The notes beneath the pieces are model-generated. The model ran no database searches. It worked only from the letters and a program-made list of their open reading frames with translations, and was not told the origin of the DNA. Below, one piece after another: positions 47,430 through 57,980 of a stretch of 64,000 bases of DNA. Source of the DNA: Peromyscus leucopus (Eukaryota; Chordata; Mammalia; Rodentia; Cricetidae); contig NC_051064.1 in the NCBI RefSeq assembly GCF_004664715.2, positions 110,169,740 through 110,233,739 on the forward strand. Reading direction: 5' to 3'. Numbering within the stretch: the first letter of the stretch is position 1; each line of letters begins with the position of its first letter. A program made the position numbers and the translations under genes.

Positions 47430-47815
47430 ACATTTCTGAGCTAGTTTCTTAGCACTGTACAAGTCTGTTGTGGGGAAGCCAAATGTTTCCCATGGCTCAC
47501 ACACTGGAGGTCAGGTCTCCAGCTGCTGGCACTTCTGGGAAATGGTGGCAACTTTGGGAGGTGGGGCTAATTGGAAGCTCACTGGTGACGCAACTCTGAA
47601 GGAGGTGTGTTCCTCCTTGTCTGCTTTCCCACATGAGGTGAGCAGCTCTGTTTCACCTCGATGCTCCACCATGATGCCCCGCTGCACCATGGATTGGGAA
47701 CAACAGGGACAAGGGAACGTGGCTGAGACTGACCATGGTCAGCATCGGTCTTTCCTCCTTTGAATTGACATTCTTGGGTATTGTCATGGCAGTCGAGTAT
47801 CTAACAGTATCTAAC
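47430..47815 (+). repeat. Probable MaLR-type LTR, ancient
   Basis: 'gggaggtggggctaattgga', 'cccacatgaggtgagcagct', 'ctccaccatgatgccccgct' and 'gggtattgtcatggcagtcg' follow the general MaLR LTR order. Family not resolved. Confidence 0.5.
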
Positions 47816-47819
47816 TTAA

Positions 47820-47945
47820 CTCCTGCAAGCCCCAGAACAACCTAGTTGATGCTGCGACAGTTCCCTATCTTACAGGTAAAGAGCCCGAGGTACTGAGGGC
47901 TAAGTATTTTAGGAAGCCAGGTGGAAATCCGGGCTGGTCGTCAAG
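47820..47945 (+). repeat. MIR fragment
   Basis: 'ccccagaacaacctagttga', 'atcttacaggtaaagagccc' and 'gaggtactgagggctaagta' match the MIR 3' half. Confidence 0.6.
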
Positions 47946-48969
47946 AGCATACATAAGCAGCCCAGCTTCTGCCCTAAGTCTCTCACCTCTGGTGATCAAA
48001 CAGTCCTACCTTCTCTGATTTCAACGGAAAAAGAGAGAGAGGTTCCATGACCTTTCTCCAAGGTTACAAGTTGGTCAGTAGCTACATCAAGGAAGTTAAT
48101 GATCTGCAAAAAGTCATTATTTGCTCTATGAAGTTTATGTTTTAAAGTAAGCAATGTCACTGCTGGTCTTATGACCTCGGTCAGGTCCCCTGGGTTTAAG
48201 GTTAAGGGTTTCTGCATCCTAACACATTGTTAAAACAAATTCCCCACAGGAAGCAGCTGTTCGGTCATTCAGAAAACATTACCAAATACTAGGGATATCC
48301 CAGGCCCAGGCTGGGCACTGGCCAGCATGCTGGGCAAGACACAGCTCTGCACTAAGAATCTCCAGGCAGGACTAACACACCAAACACACTGATGCATGAT
48401 GCTATTACAGGCCCTAGGACATCACTGAAGTGGGTCCCCAAGGGTCCTAAAGAACGACTGAGTCAATTCAACTAACCAGGGCAAACCACAACAGGCAGCG
48501 CTTCCCCAGTCTCTAAAGTTACTCAAGGAGCGTAAGAAGAGAGCGAGAACGTGGAGGCCTGAAACAGTCTGCCTAAGTAAGGACGCTGGTCAACACGACG
48601 TCCCGAGAGATGCCCGCATTACCTCTGTGACTACATTACCTTACATGGCAAATGAGACTTCACAGGTGTGACTAAGGTTAAGGACCCTGAGATGAGATTA
48701 GCCTTGATTTTCCAAAGTGGGTCCCTTGAACTGGGACAAGGTGGGGGTGTGGGGAAGAGGCAGAAGGGTGGGTCAGAGAGATGGGCTGTGAGGAGAGCTC
48801 TACTTCACATTGCCAGTTTTGAAGATGGAGAAGAGCAGGTAGCTTTAAAAAGGAACTGAACTGCCCTTCCAGCCTTCAGAAGGAATGTGACCCTGTGACC
48901 CTGCCAGCATCTTCGCTTCAGCTTTGCCCGAGTTCAGGAGTCGGGAAGTGGCGGGACGCGTCAGTGTAA
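47946..48969. other. Tceanc2 intron, nothing recognised
   Basis: A 73-codon minus frame at 47996-48217 ends near a possible donor ('gagaaggtagga') but matches nothing in TCEANC2. Confidence 0.35.
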
Positions 48970-49190
48970 GAACCTCTTAGAACTGTGGCTCGTCACTTGG
49001 CTGTCTGACTTGGAGCAAGTTACTTTAAACTCACGAAGCTTCGATCTTCCCATTTTCAAAAATAGAAAATAATTACAATGACTGTGTAGGATTGTTACCT
49101 GGGTCAAATGGGTCATGGATGTGGCAGCACTTTATACATGTGAGTAGCGATGTATTGTAGCTGACCAAGCACAAGTTACAGCAGTGAGCC
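48970..49190 (+). repeat. MIR, nearly full length
   Basis: 'ggctgtctgacttggagcaa', 'gttactttaaactcacgaag', 'tgtgtaggattgttacctgg' and 'agcactttatacatgtgagt'; good collinearity with MIR. Confidence 0.75.
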
Positions 49191-49518
49191 ACCTCTGAGA
49201 TCAGGTCAACATAACTGACCGAAACCTCCCCCTGGACTCTCGTGTGCAGAACTACAGTGAGTGGGGCCTGCCTGCTTGCCAGCCCTCACCATGGCCTGTC
49301 TTCTGTTTGCTCGATGCCCCGGCCCACTGGTCTGTAATAAAGGAATCCACTCACAGAGGCCCACTAACTGCAAGGTTCCTTTTCATCTGTGGCCCTCAGC
49401 TTCCCTGAGCACTCGAGAGTCTTGGGACCACTCATTTCCAATGTCTCCCGAGACACTTGTCCCTGGCCCACGTGCACTTACTGCGCGGCCTTTCTCCTGC
49501 CCTCTACATCCCCTTAGC
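49191..49518. other. Tceanc2 intron, nothing recognised
   Basis: No repeat landmark or exon. Confidence 0.3.
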
Positions 49519-49614
49519 CTCTCCACAGGCGCTGTGCTCCCTCTCTCCACAGGCGCTGTGCTCCCTCTCTCCACAGCCGCTGTGCTCCCTCTCTCCACAG
49601 CCGCTGTGCTCCCT
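49519..49614. repeat. Four 24-bp tandem units
   Basis: Units of the form 'ctctccacaggcgctgtgct' plus 'ccct'. The first two have 'aggcgc' and the last two 'agccgc'. 24 bp is eight codons, so frames stay open, without other coding evidence. Confidence 0.96.
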
Positions 49615-49821
49615 CTCTTCCCATTTCTTACCATGCATTTTCTTCCAGGTTCAATCCTTGGCCTTTTTTGTATTCCTTTAACTCAGAGAATCATTCACTT
49701 TTGTGATTCTAAACAGACATTTCCTAAAAAAAAATTACTTCCAAATATGTATTTCTAGTCTAACAGTGTCACTTGAGATGGACATTTCCATTAAAAAGAG
49801 TTTATGTAAGAATTCAAAATG

Positions 49822-50001
49822 GGGTTGGCGAGATGGCTCAGAGGTTAAGAGCACTGGCTGCTCTTCCAGAGGTCCTGAGTTCAATTCTCAGCAACCACAC
49901 GGTGGCTCTCAACCATCAATAATGAGATCTGGTGCCTTCTTCTGGCCTGAAGGGATATATGCAAGCAGAATAAATAAATAAATCTTTAAAATTAAAAAAA
50001 A
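49822..50001 (+). repeat. B2 SINE, first of a tandem pair
   Basis: 'gggttggcgagatggctcag' to 'aaatctttaaaattaaaaaa', flanked by 'aattcaaaatg' at 49811-49821 and 50002-50012. Confidence 0.96.
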
Positions 50002-50012
50002 AATTCAAAATG

Positions 50013-50178
50013 CAACTGGGTATGGTGGCGCACGCCTTTAATCCCAGCACTCAGGAGGCAGAGGCAGGCGGATCTGAGCTCAAGGCCAGCCTGGTCTACA
50101 AAGCAAGATCCAGGACAGGCAGGGCTGTTACACAGAGAAATCCTGTCTTGAAAAACCAAACCAACCAAACAAACAAAA
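50013..50178 (+). repeat. B1 SINE, second of a tandem pair
   Basis: 'ctgggtatggtggcgcacgc' to 'ccaaaccaaccaaacaaac', flanked by 'aattcaaaatg' at 50002-50012 and 50179-50189. Confidence 0.96.
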
Positions 50179-50369
50179 AATTCAAAATGCTAGGGAAACT
50201 GACTAAATAGAAATACCAGCAGGAAACTCACACATGAGGCACAAAAGAAAACTCTATATTCTTATTTAAAAGACGTAAAGTTTCGGAAGCTGGCAGACCC
50301 CACAGAGAAAGGCCATGTGGCTAGTGACCAGGGCACAGTGCCGCGAGCTAACCAGGAAGAATGCTGGCT

Positions 50370-50470
50370 TCTCTGGTACCTTTCTGAGCTTAACTCACTC
50401 TGTGACCTTGGACAAGTCAAGTTAGCTCTGTAGGTTTCCTTGTTCACAAACTGAAGCAGCTAAGAAGATT
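50370..50470 (+). repeat. MIR fragment
   Basis: 'cactctgtgaccttggacaa', 'gtcaagttagctctgtaggt' and 'cacaaactgaagcagctaag'. Confidence 0.6.
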
Positions 50471-50492
50471 TCATGCAAATCAGGAAAAAAAA

Positions 50493-50638
50493 TATGGGCT
50501 GGCAAGATAGCTTAGTGGATAAAATGGGCACTTGCCACCAAGGCTGCCAACCTGAATTTGCTCCCCAGGACCCCTATAGTAGAAAGAGAACAGACTTCCA
50601 AAGCTGTCCTCTGCTCTACACACACACACACACACACA

Positions 50639-50698
<60 letters not shown>

Positions 50699-50765
50699 CA
50701 CACACTTTGGAATGTATGTACCCTCACAGATAAGCACACATAATTAATAAAGAAATACATATTTT
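50493..50765 (+). repeat. B4/RSINE-type SINE with expanded tail
   Basis: 'tgggctggcaagatagctta', 'cttgccaccaaggctgccaa' and 'ctgaatttgctccccaggac', then the CA/CGCA array and 'taattaataaagaaata'. Confidence 0.82.
50617..50705. repeat. (CA)n(CGCA)n(CA)n microsatellite
   Basis: A core of about eleven CGCA units is bracketed by CA on both sides. The core carries one CpG every 4 bp. Confidence 0.98.
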
Positions 50766-50769
50766 AAAA

Positions 50770-51383
50770 GGAAAATGATACTATTACCAGTAAATGAATA
50801 CAGGGCAGTCTAGATTAAGGATCAAGACAAGAGGTACACAGGGCAGTCTAGAGGAAGGCCTTGGGTAAGCTGGAGCCACGAGCACTGACTAAATGAGCTA
50901 GGGGTTGAGCTGCCCTTCCTAAAGAAGCATCCTTGCTTGTTGGGGAACGACAGAGTGAATCAAGAAACAGAGACGGAGGAAGAGCAGAGTCGTGGAGAAC
51001 CCCGGTCCGATCCTGTCCTTTCCCACTCATGAACAAGAGTATTCTGCACTCATGAACAAGAGTATTCTGCACTCCTGTTCTGTAGAGCAAGGCTTGAGAC
51101 ACACTGTACACACTACAGCACGGGTCTGCTGGCATGGAGTTACTGCCCAGCAAACAGAAAATAAAGAAGTAACTAATTAAATAAGTAAATTACAAACCGA
51201 GATAAGAGCGTGCAGGGAAACCGTTGACAAATAGAGAAATAGCAGCCAGATCGGTGTCACTAATGCCAAGAGAAAGGAAAACAATCAATGGTTTCAAATC
51301 ACAGCTCTGGGAAGATGAGAACTGAGACAAGAGCACTGGATCGGAGCAGAACAAAAATCACTGTGTCCTGAGAGGGAAGGGTG
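50770..51383. other. Tceanc2 intron; short local duplication only
   Basis: A 23-bp unit ('actcatgaacaagagtattc' inside) is duplicated at 51024-51069. Otherwise nothing recognised. Confidence 0.4.
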
Positions 51384-51397
51384 ACTGTGAGAGGAGC

Positions 51398-51434
<37 letters not shown>

Positions 51435-51528
51435 GAGAGCGAGAAGGGCGGAGAAGAGCACTGTGAGAGGAGCCCGCCGCCGCCGCCAGGAGAGCGAGAA
51501 GGGCGGAGAAGAGCACTGTGAGAGGAGC

Positions 51529-51577
<49 letters not shown>

Positions 51578-51671
51578 GAGAGCGAGAAGGGCGGAGAAGA
51601 GCACTGTGAGAGGAGCCCGCCGCCGCCGCCAGGAGAGCGAGAAGGGCGGAGAAGAGCACTGTGAGAGGAGC

Positions 51672-51708
<37 letters not shown>

Positions 51709-51970
51709 GAGAGCGAGAAGGGCGGAGAAGAGCACTGTGAGAGGAGCCCGCCGCCGCCGCCAGGAGAGCGAGAAGGGCGGAGAAGAGCACTGTGAGAGGA
51801 GCCCGCCGCCGCCGCCGCCGCCAGGAGAGCGAGAAGGGCGGAGAAGAGCACTGTGAGAGGAGCCCGCCGCCGCCGCCAGGAGAGCGAGAAGGGCGGAGAA
51901 GAGCACTGTGAGAGGAGCCCGCCGCCGCCGCCGCCGGGAGAGCAAGACAGGCGGAGAAGAGCACTGTGAG
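51384..51970. repeat. GC-rich minisatellite: 40-bp core plus variable CCG tract, nine units
   Basis: Each unit is a constant 40-bp purine-rich core (begins 'ggagagcgagaagggcgg', ends 'ctgtgagaggagc') plus a CCG tract. Tract lengths from left to right are 12, 4, 16, 4, 12, 4, 6, 4 and 6 CCG. The second, fourth, sixth, seventh and eighth tracts end in CCA before the core; the others end in CCG. The last core has two changes ('agcaagacaggcgg'). The array is very CpG-rich. Minus-strand frames of 221-276 codons run through it in all three phases because neither core nor tract has a stop. They are not considered genes. Confidence 0.97.
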
Positions 51971-52438
51971 CAGGGATCACTTTGAAAGAAATTTGGGTCT
52001 AAAGGGAAAAGAGGAACAACGTGTCTGGGAAAGACGCAAAGACAGCCAACAGGAAGACTGGTGCCCGTGGGCAGGCCGCAGGGCCAGTAAGGAGGTAGCT
52101 CTGGCGACAGGAGAGGCGATGGGCTATCACACTGCCCCACTCCCACAGCTGGTCCGTGTGAAGTCCAGCTAAGGGCTCTCCGCTCCATTCTCTCAGTCCT
52201 TCATGCTTTCATCATGTCTCACCCCAGTGACCAGAGTCACGCTCTGTCCCCATGCCTCACGCCCGCACAGCTTGTATGTGTTTGCTCAGATGGCATTCTC
52301 CATGACACTCCTGTCTGCATCAACACACCATTGTCGGGGTCTTCGTACCTGCCCTGCTTTTCCATGACCTGCCATCATCTACCACCGCACAAATGATTTC
52401 TGTTTCTTCTCTGGGCTTTGCTTCCTTTTGCTATTAAT
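51971..52438. other. Tceanc2 intron, nothing recognised
   Basis: No recognised repeat or exon. Flanks the GC-rich array. Confidence 0.3.
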
Positions 52439-52572
52439 TGTTATTTTGAGACAAGGTCTCTGTAGCCAGGAACTCACTATGTAGTCCAGGATAGCCTCAC
52501 ACCCATGGCAATCCTCCTGCCTTAGCCTCCTGAGCACTAGGATTATAGGTATGATCCACCATGCCCTGCTAG
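52439..52572 (-). repeat. Old B1
   Basis: 'tttgagacaaggtctctgta', 'gcctcctgagcactaggatt' and 'gatccaccatgccctgc'. Confidence 0.75.
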
Positions 52573-52631
52573 GGTAGAGCTCTTGGTCGGTGTCGATCAC
52601 AGGCATCCATTACAGTGCCTGGCACATGGCA

Positions 52632-52985
52632 GGTGTTCTAGTTTCATTTCTTGATGTAATAAAACACTGTGGCAAAAGGAAGCTTAGGGAAGAAGGTCTG
52701 ACATGGCTGACAGTCCCAGGTTAGCTCATTACTGCCAAGAAGTCAAGAAGGAACTCAAAGCCTCACAGCCACAGTCACGAGCGGAGAGCAGAAATGCCAG
52801 AACCCTTACGTGCACTCAGCTAGCTTTCTCCACTATCATATATCCTGGGCCGCAAGCCAGGGAGTAGAGCTTCCCTCCCACAGGAGGCTGGGTCTTCCTC
52901 TACCAATTATCAGTTAAGATAATCTCCCAAAGAACTGCCCGCAAGACAACCGGATCGAGATAACTGGATCCTCCTCAAGGCTCTC
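52632..52985 (-). repeat. Dispersed LTR-like repeat (MaLR-like), diverged
   Basis: 'gtaataaaacactgtggcaa', 'agctagctttctccactatc' and 'caattatcagttaagataat' follow the landmarks of the copies at 4230 and 31532. Confidence 0.55.
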
Positions 52986-53289
52986 TTTCCGTGATTCTAG
53001 GCTGGGTTGATGGTTTACATGTAAGCAGCAGAGCAGGCCTTGTATGACTATTAGCTGAACAAATGCCTCCTGGCCACCTCTGCGGTCTCCCTTCCCCCAG
53101 TATCCCTCACCTTTACCTTTTTCCCTGTCTATCGGAAACTCCAGTCATACGTCCCGTAGCTTAAGAGCATCAAAAGCATCAAAGGGTTACAACAGTGTAT
53201 TTTTTAAGCTAGCAGGTTTCTAATAAGATATTCTACTAAACGCTTTCATTAGCAACCCTGAGTTAAAAACAAAACCAACAAGCTTGATT
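52986..53289. other. Tceanc2 intron, nothing recognised
   Basis: No recognised feature. Confidence 0.3.
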
Positions 53290-53382
53290 GTTTGTCTGTC
53301 ATATGGTGGTGCTGGGGACTGGCCCTAGGGCCTTGTGAAAACCAGACGGATGCTCTACCACCAAACTACATTTCCAGCCCAG
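53290..53382 (-). repeat. ID-like SINE
   Basis: 'ggtggtgctggggactggcc', 'ctagggccttgtgaaaacca' and 'gctctaccaccaaactacat' are the ID reverse complement. Confidence 0.55.
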
Positions 53383-53639
53383 TTTCTCATAATTACGTGA
53401 GAAATTATGCTGACAATCTCCAAAGGAGGAGACAGTAAGGCAGCATTTTCTAAGCTTACCTGAACCCAGCACCCTTTCTTCACGAGATACCTTACCGGAC
53501 CAGAGTTCTGGAAACACACACTAGAAAACACAGCACTGGGGATCAAGTCCAGAGCCAGCAGGCTGTCCGGCTGTCCGGCTGTCCAGCTTCTTCCCAGGCA
53601 GGCCCATCTCGCGCGCTACTCTCCTCGTGTATCCACATC

Positions 53640-53980
53640 CTAATGTGTCTTTTCAGAACTTCAGCCTTTCCTTTCTTCCCTTCCTCATGCCTCTGCCTGC
53701 CACAAACAGGAGCTCATTCTGACCAACAAAGCCACATTTCTATGAAACCCTTCCCAGTTCACTGAGAGGAGCGAGCCACTGCACCTTCACAGACCCTGGT
53801 ACATGCCCTGACTCTTGCATTTTCAAGTCAATCTCAACTGTATACTTACATGCTTCTTTTCTAAGCAAGAACTATGGGGATCATACAAACACAGACCAGG
53901 CATCATTCTCGGGCACTTAACGTAAGGTGCGGTATAGCAAGGTCCTTGATATGTGTCAGGTGAATGAATTATTTCAGACT
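53640..53980 (+). repeat. L2-like fragment
   Basis: C/T-rich 'ctcatgcctctgcctgccac', 'atttctatgaaacccttccc' and the end 'atgtgtcaggtgaatgaatt' fit L2. Confidence 0.45.
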
Positions 53981-54621
53981 GAGAATAAAATGCAGCTCCA
54001 ATGATGCAAGGCTCTTGCTGATCTTCACATTGCTCATCAGTTTGAACACGGAGACCTCACCCTGTAAGCTTCTGCAATGCTAACTCCTCACTCTACTGGA
54101 TCCTTCTCATCAGCGTTCAATGTTATGATTCTCTCCTGCCTTAAAACCCTGTACTTTCTCACCCACCCCCCAATCCCGTCACCTCTCTCTCACCAACTCC
54201 ATTTCCGCACCCCCTCTTCGCTCCTCTAGCTCCTGCCCCAACCTTGACTCTGAGCCTGTCCTAAAGCTACTAATGACTTTATTTTATAAGCCAGTGCCAT
54301 TTTTAGACTAAGCTTATTTGGTCCAGTGATAACCATGGGTACAGCTGACCATGCCTCCCTCTGAACCCCGACTCTTCCATTTAAATGACAACATTCTCTT
54401 CTGTCCCTCTGGCCAACTTTCTCAGTGTGGTCCTAAACATCCCTTAAATATTCCTGTGCTTCAGGATTTTGGACGTGGCTCTTTGCTTTCCTTACTGTCT
54501 CCCTGCAAAGGCTTATCTATTTTTGTCTCCTCAGTTCCTCGCTATATGCTGATGATAAATTATTCCCACTGAAATAGTTACAATCTTTCTTTAGTTTCAG
54601 CTTTATGCATCCAACATCTTG
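53981..54621. other. Tceanc2 intron; possible old LINE remnant
   Basis: Pyrimidine-rich ('ctcctgccttaaaaccctgt'), perhaps LINE-derived, not assignable. Confidence 0.3.
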
Positions 54622-54775
54622 TTTTTTTTTTTTGTTTCGATTTGTTCTTTTGTTATTCAAGACTGGATTTCTCTGTGTAGCCCTGGCTGTCCTTGAACTC
54701 GCTCTGTAGACCAGGCTGGCCTCGGACTCAGAGATCCACCTGCCTCTGCCTCCTGACTGTTAGAATTAAAGGCTG
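54622..54775 (-). repeat. B1 SINE with target duplication
   Basis: T-rich tail, 'ctggatttctctgtgtagcc' to 'ctgactgttagaattaaagg'. 'gcatccaaYatctt' flanks it on both sides. The B1 5' end is missing. Confidence 0.88.
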
Positions 54776-55313
54776 CATCCAATATCTTTTTAGACATTTC
54801 CTCTGAGATGTTCTATGATTCTAGAGAAAATAGGAAACATGAACAAATGAAAACAGTTTTGAAATGAAGAACTCAGGAATGAGTCAAGAGTCAGCAGAAG
54901 AGAGAATCAGTAGTTTGGAAGACATATATCTGAAGAAATTATCTGGACTGCTGAGAGGGATAAGGGGACAAAGGATATGACAGATACAAATATGAAGAAC
55001 AGGCATAACACAGTTTTACTTGTAGCATCTCAGGAAGGAACAGAGAAAGTAAAAACACATTTGAAAAGAGAATGGTTGTAACTGCTCAACAAATAAGCAT
55101 GAACTTTTGGTCTGGGAAATATATGTGGGATAAATAAAAAGGAATACATGCTGTAGTAGCCAGCACACAGGACAGCCCTCACTGAGTCTCATCTGGGAAC
55201 CACACCTTGTGTATTCAAAACATACCAAGGCTGGTCAAATGCAGCCACTGGCAGAAGACAATGAAAATGATAGTGTGTTACTTCTGAGATCAAGCTACAA
55301 AAGAAACTATGGA
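54776..55313. other. Tceanc2 intron, nothing recognised
   Basis: A/G-rich on the plus strand, no recognised repeat. Confidence 0.3.
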
Positions 55314-55470
55314 AACCAGGCATGACAGCTTATGCCTGTAATCCCATCACTTGAGAGCCTGAGGCAAGATAATCACAAATTGAGGCTAGTTTGGGTAAAC
55401 AATGAGTTTCAGGCCAACCTGGTCTATATAATGAAACTCTGTTTCAAAAAACCAACCAAAGAAACAAACA
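55314..55470 (+). repeat. Old B1
   Basis: 'aaccaggcatgacagcttat', 'gcctgtaatcccatcacttg' and 'aactctgtttcaaaaaacca'. Confidence 0.8.
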
Positions 55471-55599
55471 GCAAATTGTGGCTTCTGAGTTGACGTTGTT
55501 TCGATTCCTGTCCTTTCTGGGATCGTTGGCTCTGGGGAAGGCAGCTGCTGTGAGGAGCAGCCATGAGGACAGTCTATGTGATGAGGAACTAAGGGCCTT

Positions 55600-55965
55600 C
55601 TAGAGCAGTCCTCTAACACGTGTGAACTTGGAAGCCCGTCCCACCAAAGACTGCAGCTCTAACCAACAGCCCAATGACAAGCTTTTCAAAGACAATGAAT
55701 GCCAGGAGGAGTGGTATCACCTCTAATCACAGTATTTAGGTGATGGAGATAAGAGAATCAGCCAGCCAGGTTGTAAGAACCCCTATCAAACCAAACCAAA
55801 ATAAACCAAAATAAACACACTGTGAGCCAGAACCACTCAGATAAGCTGGATCCTGGTTTGCTGACCCTCAGAGAAACTATGTGAAATAATACTTTCTTAA
55901 GCAGCTAAATTTTAGGACAATTTTATACAGTAATAGATAACTAATATATTGGGAAAAAAAAAAAA
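55600..55965 (+). repeat. Ancient mammalian LTR/LINE-type 3' end, split by B1-like SINE
   Basis: 'gtgagccagaaccactcaga', 'cagagaaactatgtgaaata' and 'acagtaatagataactaata' match a widespread old mammalian repeat end. A B1-like SINE lies at 55695-55815. Confidence 0.5.
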
Positions 55966-55989
55966 AACCCAGTTCTGAATTGCTTACAA

Positions 55990-56380
55990 AAAGCCTTCTC
56001 CATCTGGTCCAGACTGTCTCTCAGCCTCATTTCTTGCCATACTCTCTCTGGCATATTACATTTTAAATACACCTAACAACTCGACGCTTTTGGAATACGA
56101 CCATGTTCTCTCTCCCACCTCCACGCTCTCTGCAGCTTCCATGATGCATCCTCTGCCTGACACATTCTTCAACACCTTCTCTCCTCCTTCCATACACTCG
56201 GCTAACTAACTTCTCCCCATCATCAGAGCGCTGTACTACACTGCAGACAAAACTCTTATTAAACTGCCCCTCTTTCCATCAGATCTAAAGCTCCAAAGAG
56301 GGGCACAGTTCCTGTCTCCTTTATACCCCACAGTTCCAAGCACACAGGAGATATTCTGCAGATATTTATTGCTTACACTC
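55990..56380 (+). repeat. L2 fragment
   Basis: 'cagttcctgtctcctttata', 'ccccacagttccaagcacac' and 'gatatttattgcttacactc' match the L2 3' end. Confidence 0.65.
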
Positions 56381-57300
56381 TACAAGGTAGAGCCAGGCAG
56401 GAAGGCTAAAAGTTGAAGCATAAACATTCTCAGGAAATGATCCAAGTAAGAATTTCACCTGATATAACTGTAAAGGAACCAAGAACTCCTGCATTCCATG
56501 CAATTTCAAGTTCAAGGAAGGCTTGAGTAAGGTCAGGATTCAAAAGCTGGATGATTCCAGTTCCTGGCAAGTCAAACCTCGTGGCAGTTCTATTATGGCT
56601 CTTGAGCTGTAATCTCTGGACATCCGACACACCCATTCTGGAAAGCACTCACAATTGTACTCAAAGGTCAGACAGAAATGGTTTTTAAAATGATCACCTG
56701 TCCTGCCTTTTAGGCCATTCTGAGCTTATTATGTTGAGATTTAAGATCTGATCATGAATGGTATCTGTGGCGTTTGTCTAAACAGGATCATATACATACA
56801 TATGTGCATAAATAAACAGGTCATAAAATATTAAACACTAGTACCCTCTACTGGTGGAAAGGCCTCACAGGCTTACTGTGAGGAATGGTCTTACTGCCCT
56901 CTAGTGACCACAACCTATAAAGACAGCCAATCCTGCCGCAGATGGGAGACTCGCCTTGGCTATAATGATAGGGTTTTATGTTCTTTAAGCATCTCATTTC
57001 CTCAGATGCTGGTTTACATTACAGGGGTGCAACTCTAAGACTCTTGGGGGCTCCCTGGGGACTCTGCACAGCTCTCCCCAGCTGTTAGTGACAGTGTGAC
57101 GCTGCTCTCTCCTGCTTCTCAGGAACCAGAGGTCAAGGGGAGGCAGAGAAGGCACCAGTGAGGGCGGCGGCAGCAGCAGCTGTGAAAGACTACCCTGGAC
57201 TCTCTGGGGAGCAGGGAGCAGCTTGAGGAACACATGTTGTTCCTCCCTGCATATTACCCACAGTTGTGTGCTGTACTAAAACGGCAATTCCACGTGGTCG
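56381..57300. other. Tceanc2 intron, no repeat recognised
   Basis: Contains two similar short pieces, 'taccctctactggtgg' and 'ctgccctctagtgacc', near 56840-56910. No exon identified. Confidence 0.35.
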
Positions 57301-57308
57301 GCACTTAC

Positions 57309-57415
57309 CTTTGAAACATCTCCAAAGCTATAATAAATGACACAGCAGCTAACGTCGCTGTCGCTGTGGTTTATAAACCAGGCTTTGCCAGTTATTGCCA
57401 CTGATGACAGATGAA
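57309..57415 (-). other. Possible cryptic or alternative exon
   Basis: On the minus strand a perfect donor ('caaaggtaagtgcc') follows possible acceptors 'catttattatag' (19-nt exon) or 'cttcatctgtcatcag' (107-nt exon). It lies in the intron between the Tceanc2 exons at 58198 and 39564, same strand. It is not part of the known protein, and inclusion would shift the frame or add residues of no known domain. Confidence 0.2.
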
Positions 57416-57814
57416 GCTGAGTTTCCCTCAAGATGGAACTGAGATGCCACCCACCTCCCGTATGAAGTCTTTCTGAGTCCCCGATTGGGGCAGCTGCTCT
57501 GTCTCTGGCCGGACAGACTCTCCAGATCGGAGAGTGGACAGTGTCCTGTCGCACGTGCTTATTTACAGCCGCAGCGGGCGCTGCTCCTGTTCGTCTGCCC
57601 ATCACTGCTCCACCAAACCCTCAGCTCCTCGAGGGCACCAGCAAGTCGCAATCATTTCTGTACAATGGGCGTCGGGCACACTCAGAATGTTTCCCATATG
57701 TCACTGTCTCTTACCAGTCTATATGGTAAGTACAGAAATTGAACCCGGTCTTTAAAAACCTTATATAATAACTGAACAGAGTAACTTGGTTCATTCTGAT
57801 CCAAGGTGGGGGGA
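57416..57814. other. Tceanc2 intron; possible L2 trace
   Basis: 'cctcagctcctcgagggcac' at about 57620 recalls L2. Nothing else seen. Confidence 0.3.
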
Positions 57815-57980
57815 GGGGTGGCCAGATGGCTCAGTGGGTAAAGGTGCTTGCCACCAAACCTTGCCACATGTTGGAGAGAGCGAACGAATGTCCACTAAGT
57901 TGTCCCCTGACCTCCATATGTGCACTGTGGCAAAGAGACACCCTCCCAACACACAATAAAATGAAAACAAAAAATTGAAA
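57815..57980 (+). repeat. B4/RSINE-type SINE
   Basis: 'ggccagatggctcagtgggt', 'aaaggtgcttgccaccaaac' and 'caacacacaataaaatgaaa'. Confidence 0.88.

Noticed and set aside
47996..48217. 73-codon minus frame ending near a possible donor, between Tceanc2 exons
   Set aside because: The peptide does not match TCEANC2, and the neighbouring coding exons already join in phase without it.
51294..52188. Three minus-strand open frames of 221-276 codons
   Set aside because: They are Gly/Ala/Arg/Ser-rich translations of the CCG array in all three phases, with no domain, splice context or codon signal.
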